Of a DNA stretch of 64,000 nucleotides, positions 52,033-60,143 are shown piece after piece (position 1 is the stretch's first letter; each line of letters opens with the position of its first letter). The notes under the pieces are model-generated. The model was not told where the DNA came from, ran no database searches, and was given only the letters and a program-made list of their open reading frames with translations. The DNA is taken from assembly GCA_021162935.1 (NCBI GenBank), contig JAGGXR010000168.1:1-64000 (forward strand), read 5' to 3'. The DNA comes from Deltaproteobacteria bacterium. Its GTDB lineage: Bacteria; Myxococcota_A; Polyangia; HGW-17; SLPX01. A program made the position numbers and the translations under genes.

Positions 52033-52736
52033 AAGGCGTTCTTCTGGCAGGAGGCAGCGGCTCGCGCCTCTACCCATTGACCAAAGTCACCAACAAGCAC
52101 CTGCTGCCCGTGGGCCGCAAACCCATGATCTTCCACCCCATCGAAAAGATGCTCGAAGCAGGCATCACCGACATCTTGGTCGTCACCGGCACCGAGCACA
52201 TGGGCGCCGTGGTGGGCCTGCTCGGAAGCGGCGCCGCCTTTTCCTGCCGGTTCACCTACCGGGTCCAAGACCAACCAGGCGGCATCGCCGAAGCCCTTGG
52301 CCTCGCTCAGGACTTCGTTGGCTCGGACAGATGCCTCGTCATCCTGGGCGACAACATTTTCGCAGACTCGCTCCAGCCCTTCGTCCAGCGGTTCGAACAG
52401 CAGAGCGCCGGTGCCCGCATCCTCCTCAAAGAAGTGGACCAGCCCCAGCGTTTCGGCGTGGTGCATATGCACAGCGACCGGATCACCCGGATCATCGAAA
52501 AGCCCACAGACCCGCCCAGCAACCTGGCGGTCACGGGCATCTACTTCTACGACTCGGCGGTCTTCGACATCATCGAGACCCTGAAGCCCTCGAGTCGAGG
52601 CGAACTCGAAATCACCGACGTCAACAACGCGTACCTAAAGCGAGGCCAACTCGAACACGACATCCTCGAAGGCTGGTGGACCGACGCCGGCACCTTCGAA
52701 ACCCTGGCCCTCGCCACCCAACTCGTCAGCGAATAA
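52029..52736 (+). CDS. rmlA: Glucose-1-phosphate thymidylyltransferase-like nucleotidyltransferase
   Basis: 235 residues. LLAGGSGSRLYPLTKVTNKHLLPVGRKPMI is the nucleotide-binding and catalytic start (the usual motif is GGxGTRLxPxT). VILGDNIF, EKPTDPPSNLAVTGIYFYD and RGELEITDVNNAYL follow, all typical of RmlA. It lacks the 50-residue C-terminal allosteric part of E. coli RmlA (about 290 residues), so it is the short form. Probable product dTDP-glucose, although short forms sometimes use other nucleotides. It starts in the stop codon of rmlD. rmlB and rmlC are not in the window, so a full rhamnose pathway is not shown here. Confidence 0.88.
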   Translation: MKGVLLAGGSGSRLYPLTKVTNKHLLPVGRKPMIFHPIEKMLEAGITDILVVTGTEHMGAVVGLLGSGAAFSCRFTYRVQDQPGGIAEALGLAQDFVGSDRCLVILGDNIFADSLQPFVQRFEQQSAGARILLKEVDQPQRFGVVHMHSDRITRIIEKPTDPPSNLAVTGIYFYDSAVFDIIETLKPSSRGELEITDVNNAYLKRGQLEHDILEGWWTDAGTFETLALATQLVSE

Positions 52737-52750
52737 GTCGCCGCCATTCC

Positions 52751-52818
52751 CCTCCCAGGTTGGTTTTGCACACCTCCCAGGTTGATCGCGCCCAAGACCC
52801 AAGTTGGTTTTGCACACC
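52751..52818. repeat. Short direct repeats downstream of rmlA
   Basis: GTTGGTTTTGCACACC occurs exactly at 52759-52774 and 52803-52818. CCTCCCAGGTTG occurs at 52751-52762 and 52773-52784. They fill the 132-bp gap between the convergent rmlA and the phosphoglycosyltransferase gene. No hairpin with T tract is present. Confidence 0.8.
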
Positions 52819-52868
52819 GGCTTGCACTTTCCCCTTGTCCTGTATGTCCGGAGCAACGACCGCGATCC

Positions 52869-54935
52869 TCAGGTCGGATGGCTGTCGGCATCGGCGGACG
52901 ACTCACCCGCCCCCTGCGTGTGGTCGGCCTGCCCGAGACGCTCGGCCCGGCCCGCGCTCTCGTCGTTCCCAACTGGTTCATCCTGTGCGATCCTTGCCTG
53001 CCGGTCGTCACTTTCACGACGATCGTCCGGCCCGGTCAGATGAACGATGCGCAGGGTGAGTTGGAGGAGTTCCAAGCCGAGCGTCTGACTCGCCTGCTCC
53101 ACCTGGCCCAGGCGCTCGCGACTCAACCAGTCCGTGGAAAGCACGATCACCGTGGCGCCGGTTCGTTTCACGATTCGGTCCAAATCCTCGAAGGTGCCGA
53201 GCACGGACCGGCCCTGAATCGTGCGGTGCTGCTTGTCTGGATCGTCATCGATGAACCCGACCACGGACAAACGCCAGCCCTCGTTCGCCCGAGTCTCTCG
53301 CACGAGGAGGGCACCGGCGTCGCCCGCTCCGTAGACGATCGCACGCCTGCCCGCCTGGCGCCGCACCGGTTCGAGCCAGGTCCCGATGAGCCGAAAGGAC
53401 AAACGCGAGCCCACGAGCAATCCAAAAAGCAGAATGGCATCGAGCAGGAACATGGTCCGGGAAAAGCCCTGGAACCGATACCGAATGAGTAGATACACCA
53501 CGGTGCCACTCCAGGCCGCTGCCACTGCTTTGACGAAGCTGGCGAGATCGTCGAGCGTGGTATAGCGCCACATGCCGCGATAGAGACCGACTGCCAAAAA
53601 CGACACGAGCTGGATGGCCACCACCACGGGCAGGGCGTCCACGAGCAGGGCATAGTGGGGCTGGATGAGCGCGCCATCCCAGCGGAGCAGGAAGGAACCA
53701 AAGTAGGCGGCCACGATGATGACGAGATCGCCGAGCACCTCGAACAGGTGGCGCCGGTACAAAAAACCGGCCAGGGTCGGAAGCACGGCCGGCCGCAGAC
53801 CTGACGATCCCTCGGCCGATCCGCCGAGCGCGGCCCTAGCGAAGGAAACACCTCCAGATCCAGACTCGGCACCAGCGCCCGAGCGTTCCCGAGCCTCAAA
53901 TTCACCATCAGATCCAGGCGCATCATAGACCCGGACCTTGCCCACGAACACCGCGAGCAGCACCACGGTCAGGCCAAAGAGCAGGAGCAGGGTCATGGCC
54001 ACGGGCCAGGAAAACCGACGCACCACGAGACCGAGCAGACCCGATAGGACGGCAAGGGTCCACAGAAGGGCAGTGGCCGCCCGCTGCGACAGACCCAGGG
54101 CCACGAGGCGATGGGACGTATGGTCCCGGCCTCCCTGGCTCACGGGCCGCTGCGCCAGGCTGCGCGTCAGGGTCACGAGCGTCGTGTCCATGATGGGAAT
54201 GAGCAGGATGAGCACGGGCACGGCAAGCACACCGAGTGAACTGTGCGCCTCCACGGGCAGGTCGAGCAACGCGAGACCCGCGAGGCTGAACCCCAAAAAG
54301 AGGCTCCCACTGTCTCCCATGAAAATGCTGGCAGGATGCACATTGAACAGGAGGAACCCGGCTGCCGCGCCGCCCAGCGCCATGGCCATGGCCGCCTGGC
54401 CAAGCCCTCCGCCCGAGGCGAACACATAGGCGGAAAACCCGGCCGCGATCACCGCAATGCCAGCGGCCAGACCGTCCATGTTGTCCAAAAGATTGAGCGC
54501 GTTGGCGATCCCCACGAGCCACAGCAGGGTCACCACCACGTCGAGCACCTGGTTCGACAGCCAATGAAGGCGCAGCCCGAACAGCGTGAGGGATGCCGCC
54601 GCAACGAACTGAGCCACAAGCTTCACGTAGGGCTTGAGGTCAAGCACATCATCGGCCATGCCCAAAAGAAACATGGCCGAGGCGCTCACCACGAGCAGCG
54701 CATCACCCCGGATCGAGGCGGGCCGCACCACGAGATAGGCCACCAGGAATCCCACGTACATGGCCACGCCGCCGTGGAGCGCCACCGGCTTTCGATGCCA
54801 CCTGTCCTTGCGCACCGGCGCCAGCCACCCCTTGGCCCGACAGACCGATCGAACCACCCAGGTGGCCAGGGCCGACACCGCGAAGGCGATGAGGCCAGCC
54901 ACCAAGGGCCATGTCCATCCCAGGTCAGCCATCAT
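52869..54935 (-). CDS. WecA/MraY-type phosphoglycosyltransferase fused to a CapD-like N-terminal module
   Basis: 688 residues. The first 330 residues form a multi-helix WecA-family domain: GMADDVLDLKPYVKL (catalytic Asp pair), NALNLLDNMDGLAAG, NVHPASIFMGDSGSLFLG and GGRDHTSHRL. It should transfer a sugar-1-P to undecaprenyl phosphate and start EPS synthesis. A linker of 45 residues (Ser/Gly/Glu-rich) follows. From 395 to 625 the protein resembles the N-terminal half of CapD/WbpM proteins: four helices, then a Rossmann module (RRAIVYGAGDAGALLVRE, GFIDDDPDKQHRTIQG). The dehydratase domain that normally follows is missing. The Asp/Arg-rich tail is low-complexity. The start is one of two adjacent ATGs. 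Confidence 0.87.
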   Translation of the reverse strand: MMADLGWTWPLVAGLIAFAVSALATWVVRSVCRAKGWLAPVRKDRWHRKPVALHGGVAMYVGFLVAYLVVRPASIRGDALLVVSASAMFLLGMADDVLDLKPYVKLVAQFVAAASLTLFGLRLHWLSNQVLDVVVTLLWLVGIANALNLLDNMDGLAAGIAVIAAGFSAYVFASGGGLGQAAMAMALGGAAAGFLLFNVHPASIFMGDSGSLFLGFSLAGLALLDLPVEAHSSLGVLAVPVLILLIPIMDTTLVTLTRSLAQRPVSQGGRDHTSHRLVALGLSQRAATALLWTLAVLSGLLGLVVRRFSWPVAMTLLLLFGLTVVLLAVFVGKVRVYDAPGSDGEFEARERSGAGAESGSGGVSFARAALGGSAEGSSGLRPAVLPTLAGFLYRRHLFEVLGDLVIIVAAYFGSFLLRWDGALIQPHYALLVDALPVVVAIQLVSFLAVGLYRGMWRYTTLDDLASFVKAVAAAWSGTVVYLLIRYRFQGFSRTMFLLDAILLFGLLVGSRLSFRLIGTWLEPVRRQAGRRAIVYGAGDAGALLVRETRANEGWRLSVVGFIDDDPDKQHRTIQGRSVLGTFEDLDRIVKRTGATVIVLSTDWLSRERLGQVEQASQTLGLELLQLTLRIVHLTGPDDRRESDDRQARIAQDEPVGNDESAGRAERLGQADHTQGAGESSADADSHPT

Positions 54936-55141
54936 GGCACCTATCCGTCACCGTCTGACTCCCTCGGGGAAAAACCCGCCTCATCACCCAACTCGTCCGA
55001 GCCCCTCAACGCTGCCGGAGCGCTCACGCACCCTGGTTGGCCGTCATGCGCCGACCTCATACGAAGTTCGGCACCGCACGAAGTGGGCATCTAGCCACCC
55101 GTCTGCACATGACACCACCGGAGGCTCCGCCGAACGTCCGG

Positions 55142-56107
55142 TCAATCCTGTGCCCGCTCGAAGGCGATCACGTCTTCGAGGACATCGTCGAGACTCTTGG
55201 TCGCGGTCCAGCCCACGGTCTCGCGGATCCGGCTCGTATCGGGCAGCCGACGCCGCATGTCTTCGAACCCTGCTTCATAGGCCTGGTCGTAGGGCACGTA
55301 CACGATGGGAGACTTCGATTCGGTCCGCTCCTTGACCCGCTGGGCAAGTTGCCAGATGGTCACTTCCTCGGATGAGCCCACGTTGAACACGCGACCGTAC
55401 GCTTTGGGCTCTGCCACGAGCGCCTGGAGCGCGGACACCACGTCGGCCACATGGCTGAAGCAGCGGCTTTGCTTTCCATCTCCGAACACGGTGATGGGCT
55501 CGCCCGCCAGCGCCTGACGCACGAACGTGGGCACCACCATCCCGTACTGTCCCGTCTGCCTGGGCCCCACCGTGTTGAACAGGCGCACCACCACCGTGGG
55601 CGTTGCCCGCTCCTTGTGGTAGGCCAGGGCCAAAAATTCGTCGATCGCCTTGGAGCAGGCATAGGACCAACGTGCCCGACTCGTGGCCCCGAACACCACG
55701 TCACCGTCCTCGCGAAACGGCACCGCCTCCGCCTTGCCGTACACCTCGCTGCTCGACGTGACGAGCACCACCTTGTTCTTCTTCGCCGCCAACCGGAGCA
55801 CCACCTCGGTGCCCGAGATGTTCGTCTCGATCGTGTGCACAGGATGCTCCACGATGAGCCGCACCCCAACCGCAGCCGCTAGGTGGAACACCACGTCCGC
55901 CTCGTCCACCATCTCCGCCATGAGCCGCTCGTTGCGCACCGTGTCGATCACGTACGAAAACCCATCTCGGCCCTTGAGGTGTGCAATGTTGCGCATGGAC
56001 CCAGTAGACAGGTCATCGACGATGGACACTCGATCGCCCCGATCGAGCAGTGCCTGCGACAGGTGCGACCCGATGAATCCAGCGCCTCCGGTAATGAGAA
56101 CGTGCAT
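55142..56107 (-). CDS. NAD-dependent nucleotide-sugar epimerase/dehydratase
   Basis: 321 residues of the extended SDR family. The Rossmann motif GGAGFIGSHL (residues 7-16), DDLSTG, the HLAAAVGV block, TSSSEVYG and the catalytic YACSK are intact. FNTVGPRQTGQYGMVVPTFV and the C-terminal region are like UDP-glucose 4-epimerases and UDP-glucuronate decarboxylases. The exact substrate cannot be told. The true start is the ATG at 56107 (MHVLITGGAGF); 133 more codons open upstream are not coding by similarity. AAGGCGG is a weak ribosome-binding site. It is convergent with none and sits on the minus strand downstream of a decayed region. Confidence 0.9.
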   Translation of the reverse strand: MHVLITGGAGFIGSHLSQALLDRGDRVSIVDDLSTGSMRNIAHLKGRDGFSYVIDTVRNERLMAEMVDEADVVFHLAAAVGVRLIVEHPVHTIETNISGTEVVLRLAAKKNKVVLVTSSSEVYGKAEAVPFREDGDVVFGATSRARWSYACSKAIDEFLALAYHKERATPTVVVRLFNTVGPRQTGQYGMVVPTFVRQALAGEPITVFGDGKQSRCFSHVADVVSALQALVAEPKAYGRVFNVGSSEEVTIWQLAQRVKERTESKSPIVYVPYDQAYEAGFEDMRRRLPDTSRIRETVGWTATKSLDDVLEDVIAFERAQD

Positions 56108-56594
56108 ATCAGTACCGCCTTTGCTGTTGAGAAACATGAACGCCGTCAATATCGCACCGCTGCCGAGCAGCGTCAAGCCGACCAAAGATTGAACTCTTTG
56201 CGATCGTCCTGGCTGACCTGGCCGAAACCAACGACAACGAGGTGGCAGCAAACGGACCACTGTTGGATACCTGCACACGCTTTGCCCGGGCTGCCGACCC
56301 CACTTTTTGCGGCATCCAATTCGACAGTCTGACAGGACGAACAAAACCCATCGTCGTCCAGTTCGAACAGGCTGCAAGATTCGAACGGCTCCGCGACGCA
56401 ACTCAAAACAACTCTTCGGCAAATCGGAGAAGCCGACCGCGTCCATAGACCTGGACCGACTCTGGTTGCAGGACTTCCATTTCAACGGGCAACGTATTCG
56501 TTCCAACGCTCCATCAGAAACGCTCCCTGCCCCTCTGGTACCGGCTCTTCAATCCGGCGCCAAATCACGCCGGTTCTGCCACAACCACGCCGAA
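56108..56594. other. Non-coding region with decayed sequence
   Basis: 487 bp between the epimerase start and the methyltransferase remnant. No intact gene is seen. It includes a 30-bp imperfect tandem repeat, 56563-56592 and 56593-56622 (first ten bases AATCACGCCG identical, about 22 of 30 overall), whose second copy covers the end of the remnant. Confidence 0.5.
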
Positions 56595-56768
56595 TCACGC
56601 CGATTTTCGCACAACGACGATACGTTCGTTTCGAATGAGTCCAAACCGATTCTTTGGACCACCAAATTCTTCCGCATGCTCCCACCACTGGAACAGGGTC
56701 ACCTGGAATCCAGCCTCTTCGAGCCGCTCCACATCGTCCATTGCGTAGATTCTCACATGCCCGCCGCC
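56595..56768 (-). pseudogene. 3' remnant of a SAM-dependent methyltransferase gene
   Basis: The minus strand from 56768 to the TGA at 56595 encodes 57 residues with the look of the end of a class I methyltransferase: HVRIYAMDDVERLEEAGFQV, then WWEHAEEFGGPKNRFGLIRN, then ERIVVVRK. In these enzymes the pattern His-Val-Arg-x-Tyr, Leu-Glu-x-Ala-Gly-Phe and a final arginine-lysine after a short beta strand is common. Codon-like base use supports real coding sequence. There is no plausible start, and the 5' part is missing: upstream, beyond two tandem copies of TCTGGATCG (56774-56791), the frame runs into the glycosyltransferase gene in another frame. It is a deletion scar of a former gene of the EPS locus. 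Confidence 0.72.
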
Positions 56769-56806
56769 TCTTGTCTGGATCGTCTGGATCGGAATCGAAG
56801 AGGAAG

Positions 56807-58294
56807 CTACTGATCGAGGAGTTCGCGGTAGAGCGCCGCCATGTCGGCAACGAGACGACGGGCCGCGTAGCGCGCCCGGATGAGGTGGGAAATCTCGGCA
56901 GGATCAGGGGTGGACGCGTTCATCATGTCGCACATTGCACGGGCCAGGGCCCTGGCATCGCCCGGCTCGACGAGTCGTCCAAACCGGCCCTGTTCGAGCA
57001 CATCGGCCACCCCGCCCACTGCGGTGGAAAGCACCGGCACTCCAGCCGCCAGCGCTTCGATCACCGCCACGGGCGTTCCCTCGTTGTTGGAACTCAGCAC
57101 AAACAGATCCAGATCCGAGTAGATGCGATCCAGGTCCGACCGCCATCCGATGAAATGCACCCGACCTGCCAGGTCCGGTCTCGCTGCTCGCGCCTCGAGC
57201 TCTGCCCTGAGGCCGCCATCTCCCACGATCACCAGATGCATGGGCCGATGGGACCGATCACTGCCAAAACCGCCCACGCCCTGCTCGGCTTGTCGCAACG
57301 CCAGGGAGAATGCCTCCAAAAGAAGTGCGTGATTCTTGATGGGCACCAGTCGCCCCACCGTACCCAACACGAACGCATCGGCCCCGACGCCTTGCCACCC
57401 TTCGCCGAGTTGGGCGCCCTGCCCTGCGCCCAACTGGGTTGCGCCCTTTTCGGTCGCCCCTAACGCGCCCAATGCGAGTTGGGCCCTCGGCCCCCCAAAC
57501 AGCTCCTCGCGCAGCCCGCCACGCAACCGCCCCGACGCCCTCGCCTCCCACAGCGCGTCGAGGTGCTCGAAGCCGAGCGGGATCACTCGGAATCGGTCCT
57601 GTGGCGCCACGCGGTAGCGCTGCGACAGATCGGTCTTCTGACTCTGCGAGAGCGCCACGAGCACTGAACTGGACCGAGCCAGGAAGCGCTCTACCTGCAG
57701 GAACGCCCCGGACTTGAGCCTGCCGAAGTAGCCTGAAAACACGTGACCGTGGTAGGTGTGCACCAAAACCGGCCCACGGCGCTGGTGACGCCCATCTCCG
57801 CCGTCACGTCCGCCGTGACGTCCGCCATGACGCCCACCTGGCAGAACGCCAAACGTCGCCCCCGCTGCCATGCCGGCCAGCCTGCCCAGCAGCCCAGCTT
57901 TGGACATGTTCGTATGGATCACGTCCGGCCGAAAGGAACGCACCAACGCGATCAGTCGCGCCAGGGCCACGGCGTCGCTTGCCGGATCCACCTCGCGCGC
58001 CAACTCGGGAATGACCACCAGGTTCCCGACCCGCTCTGCGGCCCAATCGTACATCCCGACCTCGCCCTCGGACAGGCGGCCCGACACGAACAACGTCTCG
58101 AACCCCTGCTCCCGGAGCCCTTCGGTTAGGACCACCTCGTTTCGAGAAACCCCCCCAATGTTCAATCTGGTGATGATACGAAGAACACGGATGGGACGAC
58201 TTCGGTGGATGGATCCTTCCATGACTGGTTCGTCCTCTTCACGACCACCTGACATCTTCTTGTGGCTCGCTATGCCCAAACGACCGGCCCTCAT
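56807..58294 (-). CDS. Glycosyltransferase family 4 with low-complexity insertions
   Basis: 495 residues. GT-B fold: [25 protein letters not shown] at the start (about 36-60), [34 protein letters not shown], a second half with [86 protein letters not shown], the last including the E-x7-E retaining motif. Insertions not usual in the family: a Gly/His/Arg run (about 160-175) and an Ala/Gly/Leu/Gln-rich block (about 270-310). The ATG at 58294 overlaps the stop of the broken gmd gene by 4 bp, which sets the start; later ATGs are possible. Donor sugar unknown. Confidence 0.9.
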   Translation of the reverse strand: MRAGRLGIASHKKMSGGREEDEPVMEGSIHRSRPIRVLRIITRLNIGGVSRNEVVLTEGLREQGFETLFVSGRLSEGEVGMYDWAAERVGNLVVIPELAREVDPASDAVALARLIALVRSFRPDVIHTNMSKAGLLGRLAGMAAGATFGVLPGGRHGGRHGGRDGGDGRHQRRGPVLVHTYHGHVFSGYFGRLKSGAFLQVERFLARSSSVLVALSQSQKTDLSQRYRVAPQDRFRVIPLGFEHLDALWEARASGRLRGGLREELFGGPRAQLALGALGATEKGATQLGAGQGAQLGEGWQGVGADAFVLGTVGRLVPIKNHALLLEAFSLALRQAEQGVGGFGSDRSHRPMHLVIVGDGGLRAELEARAARPDLAGRVHFIGWRSDLDRIYSDLDLFVLSSNNEGTPVAVIEALAAGVPVLSTAVGGVADVLEQGRFGRLVEPGDARALARAMCDMMNASTPDPAEISHLIRARYAARRLVADMAALYRELLDQ

Positions 58295-58824
58295 CCCTTG
58301 GTGTTAGCGACAGACCCGGCCTGCGCCCCAATGAGAGTCATATCATGGGCCACCATGCGACGCACCAACTCATCGAAGGTCACCTCGGACTTCCATCCCA
58401 GCTTCTCGCGCGCCTTGGCTGAATCGCCCAACAGGAAATCCACCTCCGTGGGCCGAAAGTAGCGCGGATCCACCTTGACCCGGACCTTGCCGTCCCGGTC
58501 CAGACCGCGACGTTCCAGCCCCTCGCCGAAAAACTCGATAGGCATGTCCGCAGCCCCGAAGGCCGCGATGCAGAACTCCTCGACACTGTGGGCCTCGCCC
58601 GTGGCCACCACGTAATCATCAGGCTCGTCCGCTTGGAGCATGAGCCACATGGCGCGTACGTAGTCGGGCGCATAACCCCAGTCACGCTTGGCTGCCAGGT
58701 TACCCAAGTAAGCCGCATAGCCCTTGGCCAACAGAAGCTCCGCCAGATACGACCCGTCCTGGCCCGTGATCCCGGTGATCAGCGCTGTCTTGTCCTTGTG
58801 CGATCCTGCTGCTTGCTCATTCAT
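58291..58824 (-). pseudogene. gmd: GDP-mannose 4,6-dehydratase gene with internal in-frame deletion
   Basis: 177 residues; intact Gmd is about 345-370. Residues 12-36 are a perfect Gmd start ([20 protein letters not shown] then AKGY). From residue 39 the sequence jumps to the distal part of the enzyme ([22 protein letters not shown]), normally near residue 200, and then continues normally to [21 protein letters not shown] and the C-terminus. About 170 residues are missing, including the Thr-Glu-Tyr-Lys catalytic residues. The frame is preserved and the 3' end overlaps the next gene, so it may still be translated but cannot be an active dehydratase. The junction is near 58708-58719. A misassembly must be excluded. 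The conserved start is 58824; a longer frame reaches 58854. Confidence 0.88.
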
Positions 58825-59049
58825 GGATGATGCTCTCTGCCGCTCTGCCATCATGGCCCGAAGTCATGTTCATCGCTGCCTACTGCATCCCTCTGGGCCG
58901 ATGCCCCACAAACCACGCATAGGTGGACTCAAGCCCCTCCTATTATGATAAATGTGTTGCGAAAACAGGTCAACGACAGGATGCATCCAACGACGGAAGG
59001 GGCGATAAAAACGCGCGGGGCGATTGGCGGCAAGACGGACGAAAAGCGA

Positions 59050-59823
59050 TCACGGAGATGGTTCGAGCAGGGCGAATTCGGTCTTCTTCATGTCGATTTG
59101 AACATGGGCGGCCTGCTGGAGCAGGCCCAGGTTGAGCACGAGGACGGAACGGCCGCGGCGTTCGAGCACGGTACCCACCAGACCAGCAAGCGGGCCGGAC
59201 AGGATGCGGACACGCCTGCCGGTGGGATCGAAGTCACCCCGTTCGAGGGTTTCTGAGGACACGCGGTAGGCAACGTAGATCTGGCGAAGCTCGGCCAGAA
59301 ACTGCTGCTCGTCTCCCACGGAGAGGAAGGAGACAATCTTGGAGGAACGAAGCAGAGCCAGCCTGGAAGCGGCATCGACGGCACAAAACAGGTAGCCGGA
59401 AAAGAGCGGAATCTCGAACGTGACGGCCTTGCGTCGGTACTTGCGCACCGAGGCCTGGACCGGGAGGTAATGGGGAATGGAGAGTTGTTCACAACGCCGG
59501 GCGACCACCTTTTCACTTCGGGGCCGACAGTGGACGGCGAGCCACGAAAGGCCGGGGTACGGACGCAGGACGGCGGTGGCGTCGGACCAGGCCCGGTGGC
59601 GGATGTCGGTGGCGACAGAGGCGTTGTCCGGGGCGGTGTCTGGCACAGAAGAGCCGGGTCGAACAGCCGACGCGGCCAAGGCCGATGAGCCGGACTCGCC
59701 CGTCATGGCCGATGAGACTGCCCGAGGCGATGGGTTCTGCGGGCCAGATGAGCTTGGAGCCCGTGTTGGGCGGTCCGTGGAGGACGGTCCGTCGCAGGCA
59801 GATGGGTCGTGCGTACGAGTCAT
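59050..59823 (-). CDS. NusG-like specialised transcription antiterminator (RfaH/UpxY-type)
   Basis: 257 residues. Residues 1-90 are a disordered Ser/Pro/Thr/Arg-rich extension. The NGN domain follows (about 92-185: LSWLAVHCRPRSEKVVARRCEQL, IPLFSGYLFCAVD), then a KOW domain (201-248: GRRVRILSGPLAGLVGTVLERRGRSVLVLNLGLLQQAAHVQID). It differs from housekeeping NusG in that it sits beside polysaccharide genes, as do RfaH, UpxY and LoaP. It probably lets RNA polymerase read long EPS operons. No ops-like element was recognised in the adjacent DNA. The start is uncertain, since the region before it lacks a good ribosome-binding site; the frame extends to 59964. Confidence 0.85.
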   Translation of the reverse strand: MTRTHDPSACDGPSSTDRPTRAPSSSGPQNPSPRAVSSAMTGESGSSALAASAVRPGSSVPDTAPDNASVATDIRHRAWSDATAVLRPYPGLSWLAVHCRPRSEKVVARRCEQLSIPHYLPVQASVRKYRRKAVTFEIPLFSGYLFCAVDAASRLALLRSSKIVSFLSVGDEQQFLAELRQIYVAYRVSSETLERGDFDPTGRRVRILSGPLAGLVGTVLERRGRSVLVLNLGLLQQAAHVQIDMKKTEFALLEPSP

Positions 59824-60143
59824 GGTGGATTTCTTGTATGATTTTTTGGTGAAGCGGACAAGAAGAAGCAAACGGAGATGCATGATGATGCGTTCGGGAG
59901 AAAGAGGCCGCGTCCATGATTGTGAAACGTAACAAAAACAGCCCGAACCTGAACAAAACGTCACTGTTTCATGTTGCTTGCTTGGCCAATCCGGCTACTG
60001 GGTGCACCAATCGACCCTGTTCGATCAGGCTTGGACAGAGAAAAGAACTGTGGTATTTTGTTTTTTTACAGTAGATCCCCTGGGGGTTTGCTCTTAAAGC
60101 CTTTGTTGAGTCGAGTGCGTTTCATAGATCGAGGATTCGGGTC
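59824..60143. other. Divergent intergenic region between antiterminator and kinase genes
   Basis: 320 bp. It is AT-rich near 60040-60075 and must hold promoters for both directions. One candidate for the kinase gene is described separately. No gene is seen. Confidence 0.5.
60032..60060 (+). promoter_or_regulatory. Putative promoter of the BY-kinase gene
   Basis: TTGGAC (60032-60037), a 17-bp spacer and TATTTT (60055-60060), 84 bp before the start codon. Weak match; by eye only. Confidence 0.4.

Noticed and set aside
56307-56813. 168-codon plus-strand open frame in the decayed region
   Set aside because: The opposite strand carries the methyltransferase-like remnant; this frame has no start signal or family-like sequence.
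59824-60143. ops/JUMPstart-type recruitment element for the NusG-like factor
   Set aside because: No GGCGGTAG-like sequence was found in the leader by eye.
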